Made by a program: the position numbers and the translations under genes | Notes under the pieces: generated by a model | Seen by the model: only the letters and a program-made list of their open reading frames with translations | Told to the model about the DNA's origin: nothing | Databases searched by the model: none | Origin: Inia geoffrensis | Lineage: Eukaryota; Chordata; Mammalia; Artiodactyla; Iniidae | Assembly (NCBI GenBank): GCA_036417435.1 | Contig: CM070903.1 | Span: forward strand, 58,814,001-58,878,000 | Length of the DNA: 64,000 bases | Reading direction: 5' to 3' | Shown here: positions 25,171 to 37,280 of the stretch, piece by piece | Layout of the letters: every line of letters begins with the position of its first letter | How positions within the stretch are numbered: the stretch's first letter is position 1

Positions 25171-26099
25171 CATATGACATAAAGTAATCAGGAACTAGAG
25201 CTACCATCTACCTGGCTGTCATCGGTCTTCTCCTCCACTCCTACAACCATTAGGAGGGAGACTGTCTCCCTTCCTGTTATATTATTAGACTCCCAAATAG
25301 CCTTTGACTCTTTCTCAGCCTTCATTACTCTGGAATCATGGCCACATTTCCACAAGACAGTTAGGTGCGTACACATGCACACTCCACAGAATGTCAATAA
25401 AGTGTTGGAATGAAGTCAGAGCAACAAAGAGGAACATGTTACGATCCATCCAGAAAACTTACTGGAAAGTATATTTTAGTTGGGTGTTGAATGGATAGGA
25501 AATGGCTGGTAAACAAAAGAGCAGACATTCCACACAAGCAGATAGTTTGGGCAAGAATTCAAAAGTGGGAGTCAAAAAAAAGTTGGATGAGTCTTCATGT
25601 TTAGAAACAGAATCGTGAATTCTTGCAATCAGATATTTTGCCTCTGAATTTCTTCTCCCCAAAGGTTCTGGGAAAAGCCTCAACTTGAGATTTATGCTTT
25701 TACCAAAAAGCACCACATAAGGAAGAAAACATTCCTTCTACACCTGAAATTGCTGCAAGAAAGTTCTAGAGAAATTAGATGGCAAATCATCCAGAAAATA
25801 AGTAGTTCATATCTCAGACTTTTAGCCCTTTGAAATTCTAGCCTAACATGTTTCCAAATTGGCATTAGTTCATGAATTGTGATTAAGAACAAACCAGCCT
25901 TCTTATCCACAATCTCCTGCCTCCCTGCTTCTAAACACTTCCCTTCCTACTGATGGTAAAGCCCAAAGTTACAGTGTGGGATTGGTGCTGTTGACCAGTA
26001 TTTGTCAGCTCAAATCAAAGCAAAGCAAAGAGATGCTTTGCTAGGCAGAAGTGGTCATTATGTTACCTCACCTGGCTGCTCATTAGGATAACTGCATCC
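25171..26099. other. Unique non-coding sequence
   Basis: No recognisable repeat or exon. Confidence 0.4.
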
Positions 26100-26960
26100 A
26101 CCTGCCCTGCTAGGCAGTTGCACACCTGGCCTTTATTATGTGGGATTCTATCACGTGGAGTGCTATCCTACCCCCATTTGTGGTGCTTTCCTCATTGCTG
26201 AACACCTTAGTGATGCCAAAGCTCCTCGCTAGCACATGCCTGATGGCCTTGGTACATGGTATTTCCTCCAGGCCTTCCTTTCGTTGGTTTTCAGGCCTCA
26301 CATAATATATAATATATCTCCTGTGGTATGTTCACATCCTGAGCCCTTTAATTCTTTCCTCAATCTGCCAAGACATTCTGGCATTCCAACTTCACTTAGT
26401 ATATGGGCCATTGCTTTTTCCATGCTTCTAGGTACCATCCTAGACACCATGTCCTGGGGTTCTTGCCAAACTGTAAATCCTGTATCTCTGGGGTGTGTTC
26501 CCAAATCAATAAACTCTCCCTCATCCAGTCTTATGTTCCAGCTCCTCTCAGTGAAGCAGCCTCAGAATCCAGTCCCACTGGTACTGCCCTGTGTCTGCCA
26601 GTGGATGTTGGCTAGGCCTTGCAGCTTCTTTGGAGTAAAGTCCCTTTTCTCCCTTAACAGGCCCAGCATGACCCTGGGTGATTATGTTGGAACTTAATCC
26701 TCCTTAGAGGCCTAATAGCCAGGAGGAGAGGTAGGGGTAGATCTTGAGTAGGGCACTTGCTGTCTTGAAGGGGGGCAGTGGTGTCCGTATTGATTCCAAG
26801 CAAGAGGGAAGTGCTAAGAGGCTCAGAGAATTCAGAGGAATTAGAGAACAAACAACAGCCCCGATTTGCCCAGGACTGTCACACTTTTATCACAGAAAGT
26901 CCCACATCCCAGGAAACCCCTCAGTCACTGGAAATCAGGATAGTTGGTCACCCTAGGATT
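26100..26960 (-). mobile_element. Ancient ERV-like internal relic (tentative)
   Basis: Read on the minus strand, two open pieces (about 26110-26301 and 26298-26504) look protein-like and could belong to one decayed frame, for instance the stretch containing GLEEIPCTKAIRHVLARSFG. The nucleotide text resembles internal sequence of ERVL/MaLR-type elements as I remember it. The frame is broken by stops and shifts and there is no sign of function. Flanking LTRs were not identified. The end near 26860-26955 ('ggatagttggtcaccctag') resembles another old dispersed repeat. Confidence 0.4.
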
Positions 26961-27425
26961 CTGGGGATTCAAATTTTTCAGGGGAATCTTCCTAGATATT
27001 CTCAGCCCACATGTCAGGACCTCCTTTCCCCCAATGAGTAACAGGTCTGCTTGGTTAGGTATTTAACCGTCTCTGGAGATCAGCACTAGATTTACTCCTG
27101 AGCTTGGGCCTCAGCTGAAGGAGGATATGAGAGCCTCTTTGTTAACTACCAGGGAGATCCTCTGACTTTCATATTTGACTTTCCATTGCCTATTAATTGC
27201 CTACAGTTTTCCATTATCTTTTTTGTATCAGCGGCTCTTAGCAAAACTCATGTAATCCCACTGTCCTTACAGTTACTATTTCTCCCTTAGGACTGTCACA
27301 TTGCGCCAGAGGATGCCCGTGTTCCATCTGTCATCAGTTGGGTCCTCATTACCTGCCGGGTGGCTAGTGATTCGGCTCCCAAATCCCATATTATTGATAA
27401 ACTTTCTAGGACCATTCCTGGATGC
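26961..27425. other. Unique non-coding sequence
   Basis: No exon or repeat that I can name. Confidence 0.35.
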
Positions 27426-27427
27426 AC

Positions 27428-27640
27428 TGTTGCGGGTTGGGTTCTCTGGAAGCAGATGCTGAGATGGATTTGGGTGTGCAGGGTATTTTCTTAGAGATGA
27501 GCACTTGTGGAAGGGAAGGGGCTGAAGCAAAATTGGGCAGAGAAACGTTTAGACTGTGGTGCAGTTCTGCAAAACATCGAGCCACCCCACGGGGAGGTCT
27601 GGAGCATCATGTCCCGAGCTGAGCAGAAATGGCCCATGTC
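27428..27640 (+). repeat. Unassigned old interspersed repeat
   Basis: 'gggttctctggaagcagatg', 'ctgagatggatttgggtgt' and 'gagcatcatgtcccgagctg' are phrases I associate with an old LTR- or MER-class mammalian repeat. Family, orientation and edges are uncertain. Confidence 0.4.
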
Positions 27641-28985
27641 TGTGCTCAGCCTCCCTCAGTCAGTGGGTGCGGGCAGCCTGGAAAGGGCGTGTTCTTGGGT
27701 CGGGAGGCCCTTTGCAGCAGTTCAATCCTGGAGCTAAGGGCTGGGGTGAAAAGTTCTTCCCTGAAAGGGGATGTGGGTAGTGCTTTTCCACTGCCCACAC
27801 CAAGAGAGAAATTGGAGGAAGTTGATTACTTTCATTAGTTTGGTTACTATTAATTTATTTATGGACTAAGGAGGCTCTGTGAGTGGAAAGATAACGTTTA
27901 AGTTTTTATGCTTGCTCTCTATATTCTGCCCCTTTCTCCTTCCCCATTCAAGGGGATAGTTTCTTCATCTCAGGGCAGGTTTGTTTTTTTCTTTTCTATT
28001 TTTTCCCCAGAAGCCTAAAACCATTGTTCCGAGAACAAAGTTTGAAGAGAAAGGCAATTTCTCTCAAACTAAAAAAAGATGCTCCAGGATGGTCGGTCTC
28101 AAAAGAGATACAGACATGCATGTTGTTTCTGGTATTTCTGTGTATGTAGCAGAGCCTCGGAGGAAATGGTTCCCCAGGAAATATGGGAGGCGAGACTGTT
28201 CTGTGTCCTAGTCCTGGCAAAGAAGGGTACAGTGCTGAGCCTGAAGAGACACTACCCACACCTCACCACTGTGTCAGACCCTAGGACTTTGAAATAACCT
28301 TGAGACAGAAAAGGTAAGAGAAGAATGTTGCAAGAATAATTTCAAATTTCCAACTCACCTGTTGGGATGGAAGCGGGGTTTTAGAAAAAGTTGACTAGAG
28401 AAAAAGAAAGAGATGTGATATTTATTGTACTCTTATGCGCAGGGACTGATCCTTCCCTGCTGCGCACATGTGAAAAGCCGTCACGTCAGTCCCCCCATCC
28501 CTCCCCAAACCCTGTTAATTGCTCAGGTCCTTTAAGCCTCCCAGTCCCTCCACACATGCTTTCTGTGCCCTTAGCCATCTGGACCACATGTTACCAGATG
28601 GATGTGGAGAGGATATGAGGCCCTTCGTGCAAAGCCTCCCTCCAGCTCCTCTCTTGTCCATCTCAGAGCGGGAGCAAGCCGACCCCCCCATCCCCAACCC
28701 CAAACCCATTGGCTTGTGCTCGCATTGATCTAACCTCAACTCTAGTCCTACCAGTATTTCTTTATAGCGGCACTTTAGAAAAAGCTTGACTCCACCCATT
28801 TCTTATTTTTATCCTCTTTTTTTTTTTCACTCTCACATTCATGTTCCTTTCCTTCATATCACTCATCTCATATCTTTTTTCTTCCTTATTTTCAATTTCC
28901 ACATATCTGAGGTTCTTTGAGGCTTCTAATTGTAAAACAATGGATTATAATATTTGTCATAAGAAACCTCAAAATACTCTTTTAA
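27641..28985. other. Unique non-coding sequence
   Basis: I found no supported gene. T-rich and pyrimidine-rich tracts occur near 27980-28010 and 28810-28830. Confidence 0.35.
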
Positions 28986-29220
28986 AAATAAACTCTTGGG
29001 GCTTCCCTGCTGGTGCAGAGGTTGAGAGTCCGCCTGCCGATGCAGGGGACACGGGTTCGTGCCCCGGTCAGGGAAGATCCCACATGCCGCGGAGCGGCTG
29101 GGCCCGTGAGCCATGGCCGCTGCGCCTGCGCGTCCGGAGCCCGTGCTCCGCAACGGGAGAGGCGACAGCGGTGAGAGGCCCGCGTACGGCAAAATAAATA
29201 AATAAATAAATAAACTCTTG
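28986..29220 (+). mobile_element. CHR-type SINE, short form, with TSD
   Basis: A young-looking forward copy ending 'gaggcccgcgtacggc' plus (AAAT)n. The perfect 13-bp TSD 'aaataaactcttg' is at 28986-28998 and 29208-29220. The A box carries a small change ('gctggtgcagagg'). Confidence 0.95.
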
Positions 29221-29620
29221 AATAAAACTTACTGATTTCTGACCAGTATTAAAATGGATTTTTTTTTCAGTAATATCAAGCAGAATTAAAGATAGAGGGG
29301 GAAAAGTACATGTTTCAAAACCTCATTAGGAATACCCTGGAAAGAAAAGTTTGAGGTTTTTTCATGTAGCAGGTCGCTTAATGGGTCTCAGTCAGATGTT
29401 CACTGTGCTTCAAAGATGATTCCCCTTTATGAAACTGAGCCTTATCAGCCCATGGTTCAGCCTCTCTGAGTAACAGGAGGGCTTCTGAGGAGAGGACATG
29501 CATTTCCTTATTTCCTTCTCTGGCACCTTCGTATAGCTCTCTCTAGTTATCCCCCATTTCTCCAGCGCTCCCATCCACTTTACACCCTTAACACTTCTCA
29601 GCTTTCTGTGACATTTATTT
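29221..29620. other. Unique non-coding sequence
   Basis: No repeat or exon recognised. Confidence 0.35.
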
Positions 29621-29624
29621 ATGC

Positions 29625-30235
29625 ATTCATCCATTCATTTATTTGATATATGTGATTGGGTGCCTACTGAGTTCTGCTCCAGGTGCTGAGAATATGGCAA
29701 TGAACAAAACAAACAAAAAAATCTGCCTCTTGGGTGTAGAGGGTAAGAGAGACAGGAAACAGTTTAATTGAGAAAGTTGTATGTTAGAAAGTGATACATA
29801 TGAATGAAAAACAAAGCAGGGAAGAGAGTTAGAAAATGTTGGGGGCATAGGGTTTACAACTTTAGATAAGGTGGCCAGGGAAGGCCTCACTGAGAAGGTG
29901 ATGTTTAAGTAAAGGTGGGAAGGGGGCGGAAGGATGTGCATCTGGGGAAAGAACTATCCAGGCAGAGGGAGCAGCAGGTGCCAAGGCCCTGTGGCAGGAG
30001 TATGGCCACCATGTTTAAGGAATAGCAATGAGTAAGTAAAAAGTAGAAGATGAGGTCTGAGAAGGAATGGGAGGCAGGCACTGGATCAGGTAATACTTTG
30101 TGGGGTATTATGAGGACTGGGCTTCTCCTTGTGTGGTTTAGGAGTCACTGGAGGGTTCTCAACAGAGGAGTGATATACTCTGCTTATATGTTAACAGGAT
30201 CACTCTGGCTGCCATGTTGGGACTGACCAAAGAGG
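29625..30235 (-). mobile_element. L2 LINE 3' relic
   Basis: A reverse-oriented L2: 'attgggtgcctactgagttc', 'aggtgctgagaatatggcaa', 'ggccagggaaggcctcactg', 'ggcagagggagcagcaggtg' and 'gatcactctggctgcc', in the usual order. No frame is intact. Confidence 0.8.
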
Positions 30236-30344
30236 GAAAGGACTCCAGTAGGGTGTCTAGTTCAGAGAACAGTTCAAACATTTAGCTGAGAGGCTGTGTG
30301 GCTTAGATCAGGGTGGGGGCAGGAAAAGTGATGTTTATATTGAA

Positions 30345-30770
30345 GGCATACCCTCCTAACCATCTGTCCATGCTCTAATCCTCCCCGAATTCTCCAAGGC
30401 TGGACCTCTTTCTGTAAGTTCACTCTTCTCATGTCACTCTCTCACTCAAAAACAGCAAAATAACTCCTTGCTGAGCAAATCATGTTCTGTTCTTTCTTCA
30501 AGGACTCTAACGCTTTGCAAGTTGGCATTCTTCCTATCTATGGTACTTGAGCCCCTCCTACTTCCTAGCTGAGCTCTCTTTTCCCATCAGCTTATTTACT
30601 ATTCCCCCAACGCACAGGACCTGCTATTCTAACTTCTGCAAGGGGAGCCCACGCTCTCTTCTTTGCCTAGATGCTTCTTTCCCCTCCTTAAAGCCCATTT
30701 CAGGTGCCCCCTTCTTCATGTCTTCCCATTCGGGAAGTCCACTTGAGCACCATCCCCTCCAGCACAGGTG
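30345..30770 (+). mobile_element. L2 LINE relic, forward
   Basis: A diverged forward L2-type block with 'tgctcttct'-like cytosine-rich text and 'cctagatgcttctttcccc' followed by 'cccatttcaggtgccccc'. It lies tail to tail with the reverse L2 before it. Confidence 0.5.
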
Positions 30771-32760
30771 AGGCATGTATTTGGCAAATTTTTACTGATT
30801 GAACAAAATATAACACATGAACTTCAAAACTAGGGTAGCTCTTCCAAAAAACGCCTTCCGTTGCATTTCGTGGCAGACTGTCTTGAACTTGTTAAAGACA
30901 CACAGGAAAACATGGTGATGTTGACCACCACGTACAACTCCTTCCCCATGTCCCTGACTAATTTACCCTAAGGAGTATTTCCTGGCGTGGTAACACGCTT
31001 TAATGCCTGCTTCCCAGGACTGTACTGAGGACATCTCACAGACCTCTTCTCTAATACCCATCTCCGCCAACATGCTGCAGGGCTCTCTTCTAACCAGCTG
31101 CCTTCCCTCCTTTTTTCCAGTCTCCCAGCTCCTCTCCACTTTGCCTACCCTTTCCCCACATTGTGTGGGTTATTTGCAGGCATCACTTCAAGGATGAATC
31201 TCATCAGGATCTGCTGAGCTGCATATTTTATAGTCTCCAGGTTTTTCTTACCAGCTGTGGACATTTTTGCAAACTCTACATTACCACCTAATTGAAACAG
31301 CGGCTTGGTTCCATTTCTCTTATTAAAGACAGATTAAGAAAATCAGTTCAATACCTTAGCCATTTTAAAGTCATCATTAGTCTCATGCTCTTGATTTATA
31401 AGCTGGCTTTTTAAAAAAATGCTTCCCTGCAAATCCTTCTCCTGCTTTTTAGTCCCCCCGCCCTTGCTGGTGTCACAATACACTTCATTTTGGTTGCTCA
31501 TTTCATTCCTTTTAGCCTACTTTAACAGTTATGGGTTTTGTTAATTCCCCACTGGGCCTATTCAAGTACTTTTTTTTTTCCCCCTCACCCGTGAATCTCT
31601 TGCAATTTATCATTTGAAGCATCCAGTTGTTCATGAACTTGAATGGTGAGAACGAAATGCAATATTGAGTATCATTGGGGGAGTTCTCAAGGGCTCTCTG
31701 CTCGTTTTCTCTGTTGCCATTCCCTGGCTCCTTGCCCCCTCCGCCTGCCAGTCCCCATAGCTGAGACCTCTCAACCGCATCTGGAGGCAGAGTCTGGGCT
31801 CAATCCCAGGCGTCACCACAAGAATGCATGGAGTCGGTATCCCAGCTCTTGCAGATCTCTTTGCCCAGCTTGCACCTAGCACGTGAGCTCTAGAAACTGG
31901 CCTCTTGTCTGGATGTCTAGGCCCAAGGATCTGACCTAACTTGTCCAGATTGTCAAATCATCCAGGGTCCCCCTTACCTTTGCTGGTCCTTCCCCAAACC
32001 ACAGTTAAGAGCTGGGCGTCTGTCTTTGCATGTTGCAATGCCTTTGCTTAAGCCCTCACGTTTGAGCCAATGGTGTATTTAGCTTTGCATCCCTGTCAAG
32101 GTCAGGGACATCCACCAGGGATCACCCAAGGAACTCCCAATGCCAAGTGCCATCTGCTTGGACAAGAGCTGCCACCTTGGGATGGCACGCTCTACCTTCC
32201 TAGCTGGATGTCTATCCACTGTGTGCTGCTTGACAGGAGGCTGCCCACCAGATGGGTAAGTCTGACCTCTTCCATTTCTAGCAAGCATCTCCATCTGACA
32301 CCCATGACTATAAGAGTGTTTAATGATTTCTGCCATTCCAGCATCCTCTCAAGGCTTTCCTCTCAGTAGCAACATCCTTACAAGACAAGTTATTAGACAG
32401 TGTTTGTCTCAATACCTTCATATCCTAAGATTCTTTTCTGTCATCTAGCACCTCCTTTCCCAGTGTCCAAAGTCCTCCTGCTATAGCAGCTCTGACAGGG
32501 CTGCCCTTCCTGCTCGGCGCCAAGCTTGAAAATAGCCCCCTTCTCAGCCCTGTCCCTTTTCCCTTTCCTTTCTGCAGCCGGTACTTTGATGTGTTGATTC
32601 CATAAGGCACAGCCTCAGAGACTGGTGAGTTTAACTCTATATTGAGAATATCATAGTTACCACCAAATAGTTCCATTTGTGAGAGTTAAGGATGGCCCTA
32701 TGGGTAGAACTACTGTAGATGTTGTGAAGAAAGTATGCCATACACAAAGAAAAATGAAAC
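30771..32760. other. Unique non-coding sequence
   Basis: No recognised exon. The open frames here lack splice context. A T/C-rich run lies at about 31569-31585. Confidence 0.35.
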
Positions 32761-32779
32761 CTCTTAAAAACGATGAGGC

Positions 32780-33330
32780 TTGGCTGTTTTTCACTCCTTG
32801 TAGCAATAAAGAACTTTTAAATCATACTATTCAGTATTGGAAACAGGATAATGAAATAATACTCTCATACACTGCTTCTAGGAAAACAAACAAATACATT
32901 TTTCTAAAAAGAAAGCCCATACTCTCTGACTCAATCATTTCCCATTTAGCAATCTACTCTATGGATATAGTAAAACAATCAGACAAAGATGCTTGTATCA
33001 AGATGTTTATTAACTTACTATTTGAAAGAGCAAATTGGAAAAAATATAAAAATTCATTAATGAAGTTAATATATAATGGTACATTTATTCTGTGGAACAT
33101 TATGCTGCCATTGAAATGTTTTCAAAGAATATTTTACAACGTAGGACAATATTAATGATATATTATTGGGTGAAAACAGTAAGATTCAAAATACTATATC
33201 CTGTAATCTCAATTATGTCACAAGTGGTAAGGCGTGTAAATGTGTTTGTGTAGGTGCACATTGTATAAATAACGCTGAGATAAATACATTAAAACATTAA
33301 CAGCACTCCTTTATGAGGTTAAAATAGATT
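32780..33330 (+). mobile_element. Old L1 3' relic, forward
   Basis: A forward L1M-like 3' segment: 'ctctatggatatagtaaaac', 'aagatgtttattaacttac', 'ctgtggaacattatgctgcc' and 'gggtgaaaacagtaagattc'. The 158-codon open frame overlapping it (32679-33155) is a by-product of this repeat. Confidence 0.7.
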
Positions 33331-33617
33331 TTTATATTTGTTTTTGTGTTTTGTCAGATATTCTACATTTCAGTAAATATGTATTAGTTTTATAGTCTCA
33401 AAAACAGCATGGAAAACAGGTAGTTAGGGCTGATTTCAATGTAAACATTTCTAGCAACTGGAGGGGCTGCCGGGATCACCCTCCGCATCGAGAGGAGGGA
33501 CATTCAAGCAGAACAGTGATGTGCACGTCAGTGAGTTTGCCTGTCATGTTGCTTGAGAAATTACATCCTTTCAGCTTCTTAGCTGACGTGTGGAACTCAT
33601 ATTTTCTCATGTTCAAG
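33331..33617. other. Unique spacer
   Basis: No feature recognised. Confidence 0.35.
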
Positions 33618-33831
33618 AGGAACAATTGGGCTTCCCTGGTGGCGCAGTGGTTGAGAGTCCGCCTGCCGTTGAAGGGGACACGGATTCGTGCTCCGATCCG
33701 GGAAGCTCCCACATGCCGCGGAGCGGCTGGGCCCGTGAGCCATGGCTGCTGAGCCTGCGCGTCCGGAGCCTGTGCTCCGCAACGGGAGAGGCCACGACAG
33801 TAAGAGGCCCGCATACCGCAAAGGAACAATT
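33618..33831 (+). mobile_element. CHR-type SINE, short form, almost tail-less
   Basis: A full forward copy with head and B-box region ('ggattcgtgctcc', one change from the consensus). It ends 'gcccgcataccgcaa' with practically no poly(A) before the perfect 10-bp TSD 'aggaacaatt' (33618-33627 and 33822-33831). Either the tail was lost or the insertion was primed with very few A residues. Confidence 0.93.
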
Positions 33832-36237
33832 AAGGGGTGGAGCATAATGGTATAAATTTGTGTTTGTTGAGATGAACCCCATGCGGCAAAAATGCTGGAA
33901 CTTAAACTTACCGTCATGTCGTGGTGATTCGTGCCGGAGTCACAGAGAGGAGAGTGCAGGTTTGGCCTACGTGCTGGGTCCTCCCCAGGTGCAAAATGTC
34001 TGGCATGCGCTCCGGAGATGTTCGCTAAAGGAAGTGCCAATAACCTCAGAATATATACAGGAAGATTGAAAGCAATTTCGAACTCTTAGAACAATGGGTG
34101 TCTTCTATTTTAAAAAAAAAAATTTTTTTTTTCTTTTTTCCCTGAAACAAACTTTGAGTAGCTTCCTAGAAAAACTGCCCCAAGTCTTCTGCTTGAGGAG
34201 GGAGAGGATGGATAGCTGGGTGGAGGGGTCAGGCACACTGTGAGGAGGGACGCAACCCTCAGCCACCTGCCTGGGCTGGTCCCACATGTGGCTGTGTCTT
34301 TTTAGGCCACAGAGCAGCTGTAGTGTAAAAGGCTGTTTCACCACCTTCCTCCCCGTTCCAGCAGACCTGATCTGGGTGGCAGGCCTTGCAGGTGGTCTTT
34401 GTGACTCCTTGTCTTGCCTTCCCAGGTTCCACTGTGCGGGGCAGGGCTCTGACACCGCCGCCCTGCACTGCCTTGGCTTGGGCTCAGCCATGCTCCTTTT
34501 ACCATGTCACCAAGTCGCCCAGCTCTGACTTATGCATTCCTTACACTCAAGGCTATATTTTCCTAACCTCAAACCAGAACATGTGGGATAAGGACACTTT
34601 TCCCCGATTTGTCTTGGAAAAGTCTTTTCAACATAAAAATTAGATCATATTTAGTTATAGTTAGCAAAATGCCTCTTTTGAGGAAAAAAATGCATGAAAT
34701 TGAGCTGTCCCAGCACATTTGGTTCTTATGGTCACTGTACTTCTGGCTGACCGTTCTGAAGACGCCCTGGAGAATCAGCAGGGTCTTCCTCAGCCTCCCT
34801 TCCAGCCCAGGTCAGGCTACTCCAGCCTAAATGGGAAGCAGCGCTTTCTTCTTTCTGACGCTCCTGTCCCATGAGAATTTTGTGCACAATTACTTGGCTG
34901 CCTATGAACTAAGAGGCTAGCGGTTTGCAGCCATCGCCAAACTTATTTCTAAAGGAGCTTTAGTATTTTCACTGCTAAGTTTTTAAAACAGTCTCTATAT
35001 CTGATAAGCAATAAAAAAAAAATTAGATCTGTCCTCTCCTGTTTTGCGTAGTTTCATTTTTCCAAAGGTCAACGAAAGACAATTTATCTCAAATTGCAAA
35101 TTATTTGCCCCAAGTCTGAATAATCAGTTCTGATGGGAGCGTAGCCAGGGAGGGAGGAACTTCAGGGGGCTTTTCACAGCCCCTAGAGCCACACTGGGTG
35201 GGTGAGCACTCCTTCTGTATAAGATCAGATTTACTGCCAAGATAGCTCTTTTTCACTGAAGTGGGAGCTATCTCTCATAAGTTCTGGGAGGGTTCCAGTG
35301 ACTCATGGATATTGTGATGTGACTCAGGATCTGAATTAGGATGAGAGTACAGGATTTTTTTCTTAGGGAAGAAAAAGTCTCAGGATGTTCTTTTAAGGAT
35401 AGTCCCCTGTCTTGGCCTCCTTATTTTAGGAGATAGCCAAACTGAATGAGATGAAGTGCCACTTCTGCCCTCTCTGGCTAATGCTGACTTTGAATCTTTG
35501 GCTGGTCAGTAAAGAACAGAATTGTCACCACCAACTCAGGGCTTCAGGGTGTAGCCTGGCAGCTGCACTTGGTGCCATGGCTGTGGAGAAAACCTGTGTT
35601 CCCAGCCTGAGGCGCCATCTTACCCTGGTCAAAGAGAAGCAGAGCGTAAGTATTCAGGAAGAGTGCAAATCCATCACCCCAACATCAATTCACCCAAAAG
35701 ATTTGTCCTGCCCTTGGAGAACAGCAGTGTCACCTTTCTCTCTGAAAAGGAGGCCATTGCTGTTATTCTGGTTTGTAGGGTTTTATTTAATATATTTAAA
35801 TATGCTGTTTTATAAAAATGGAAAGCAAAAAGGAAGTTTCTTTTTTCAAGCTATTGTGATAGAATTGCCTTGAAATATATTAATGGACTCATCATTGAAG
35901 AAGAGGAGGGAGTAAGGATGTCTTAGTCCCATTTATATTATTCAGTTTTTTCCCATAGAGATTTAGATAAACTTGTTTCTTTCTCCCTAATCATGTCCAT
36001 GAGTGGAAAAGGATTTCTTCACAGAATTTTAATGCAGAAAGGAACCCTAGAGAATGTCAAGCCTGAGGGTAGATTTACCAGAAGAAAAAAACCAAAAAAA
36101 CTTTTATTCAGATATTCAAAAGAAACTTTGAGCTGGTTTCCCCTCCTGGGAGAGACTTATAAAGGTCATTGATCCCAGATTTGAAGTATAATATTATCCA
36201 GGAAGACTTGATGAGGCAGGAAGGAAGAGAGCCAGAT
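33832..36237. other. Unique non-coding sequence
   Basis: No supported exon or named repeat. There is an A-run and T-run pair at about 34111-34135. The open frame at 35451-35873 lacks any domain or splice support. Confidence 0.35.
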
Positions 36238-36620
36238 TTACCCAGGTATTTTTTTTAAAGAAATTTATTTATTTATTTATTTATTTATTTTATTTTTGGC
36301 TGCACTGGGTCTTCACTGCTGCATGCCAGCTTTCTCTAGTTGAGGCGAGCGGGGGCTACCCTTTGTTGCGGTGTGCAGACTTCTCATTGCGGTGGCTTCC
36401 CTTGTTGTGGAGCACGGGCTCTAGGCATGCAGGCTTCATTAGTTGTGGCACGTGGGCTCAGTAGTTGTGGCTCACAGTCTCAGTTGTTGTGGAGCACGGG
36501 CTTAGTTGCTCCGCGGCATGTGGGATCTTCCCAGTCCGGGGCTCGAACCTGTGTCCCCTGCATTGGCAGGCAGATTCTTAACCGTGGGCCACCAGGGAAG
36601 TCCCTTACCCAGGTATTTTT
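36238..36620 (-). mobile_element. CHR-type SINE, long form (first of two at one site)
   Basis: The reverse long-form copy runs from a (TTTA)n tail at about 36266 to the head 'ccaccagggaagtccc' ending at 36604. Perfect 16-bp repeats 'ttacccaggtattttt' bound it at 36238-36253 and 36605-36620. The second boundary repeat is also the left TSD of the next SINE. Confidence 0.95.
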
Positions 36621-36896
36621 ATTTTATTTTATTTTATTATTTTATTTTATTTTATTTTATTTTATTTTATTTTATTTTATTTTTTCCTTTGCGGTACCTG
36701 GGCCTCTCACTGTTGTGACCTCTCCCGTTGTGGAGCACAGGCTCCGGATGCGCAGGCTCAGTGGCCATGGCTCACGGGCCCAGCTGTTCCGCGGCATGTG
36801 GGATCCTCCTGGACCAGGGCACGAACCTGTGTCCCCTGCATCGGCAGGCAGACTCTCAACCACTGCACCACCAGGGAAGCCCAACCCGGATATTTT
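36605..36896 (-). mobile_element. CHR-type SINE, short form (second at the same site)
   Basis: The reverse short-form copy begins with a long (ATTTT)n expansion (about 36617-36681), then 'cctttgcggtacctgggcc', and ends with the head at about 36882. It is flanked by the same target again: 'ttacccaggtattttt' at 36605 and the diverged 'aacccggatatttt' at 36883-36896. The duplicated target therefore occurs three times. Confidence 0.93.
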
Positions 36897-37004
36897 AATA
36901 TAAAACAATGGAAAATATTAGTTTTATTAAATAGCCAAGAGAAAAAAATGGTCTTTGAAAGTAATAAATGCAAGCCATGAAATATAAATTTTCAGACAAT
37001 CCAT

Positions 37005-37235
37005 GGTAATAATAATACTGACAGTTAACCCTTATCTAGCACTTGCCAGGTGCCAAGTATTGCACTGCGTGCTTTATGTTAACTCATTTAGTCCTTAGGA
37101 GGTAGGTGTCCTATTATTATCCACACTTTACAGATGAGGACACTGCGGAATAGAGAGATGAAATAACTTGTCCAAGGTTTTTTAAGTAGAAAGTGCTACA
37201 GCCGGTGCTCATAGCTTGGCAGTCTGGCTTCAGCA
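37005..37235 (-). repeat. MIR SINE relic
   Basis: A well preserved reverse MIR: 'cacttgccaggtgccaag', 'gttaactcatttagtcc', 'cacactttacagatgagg' and 'cttggcagtctggcttc'. Confidence 0.88.
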
Positions 37236-37280
37236 TCTGCACTCTTCTCCACTTACATGCACTGCCTTGAATTGATGGGC

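Noticed and set aside
26236..26697. Plus-strand open frame of 153 codons
   Set aside because: It lies opposite the more protein-like minus-strand ERV-type relic, and has no splice or domain support.
28999..29080. tRNA-like A and B boxes suggesting a tRNA gene
   Set aside because: These are the tRNA-derived heads of CHR SINEs. No complete cloverleaf or terminator is present in any copy.
32679..33155. Open frame of 158 codons
   Set aside because: It overlaps an old forward L1 3' region. It has no domain and no start context of interest.
35451..35873. Open frame of 140 codons beginning with a hydrophobic segment resembling a signal peptide
   Set aside because: The hydrophobic start is short, the rest has no domain-like pattern and there is no companion exon or conserved motif.
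36340..36903. Open frame of 187 codons
   Set aside because: It is made entirely of two antisense SINEs and the (ATTTT)n expansion between them.
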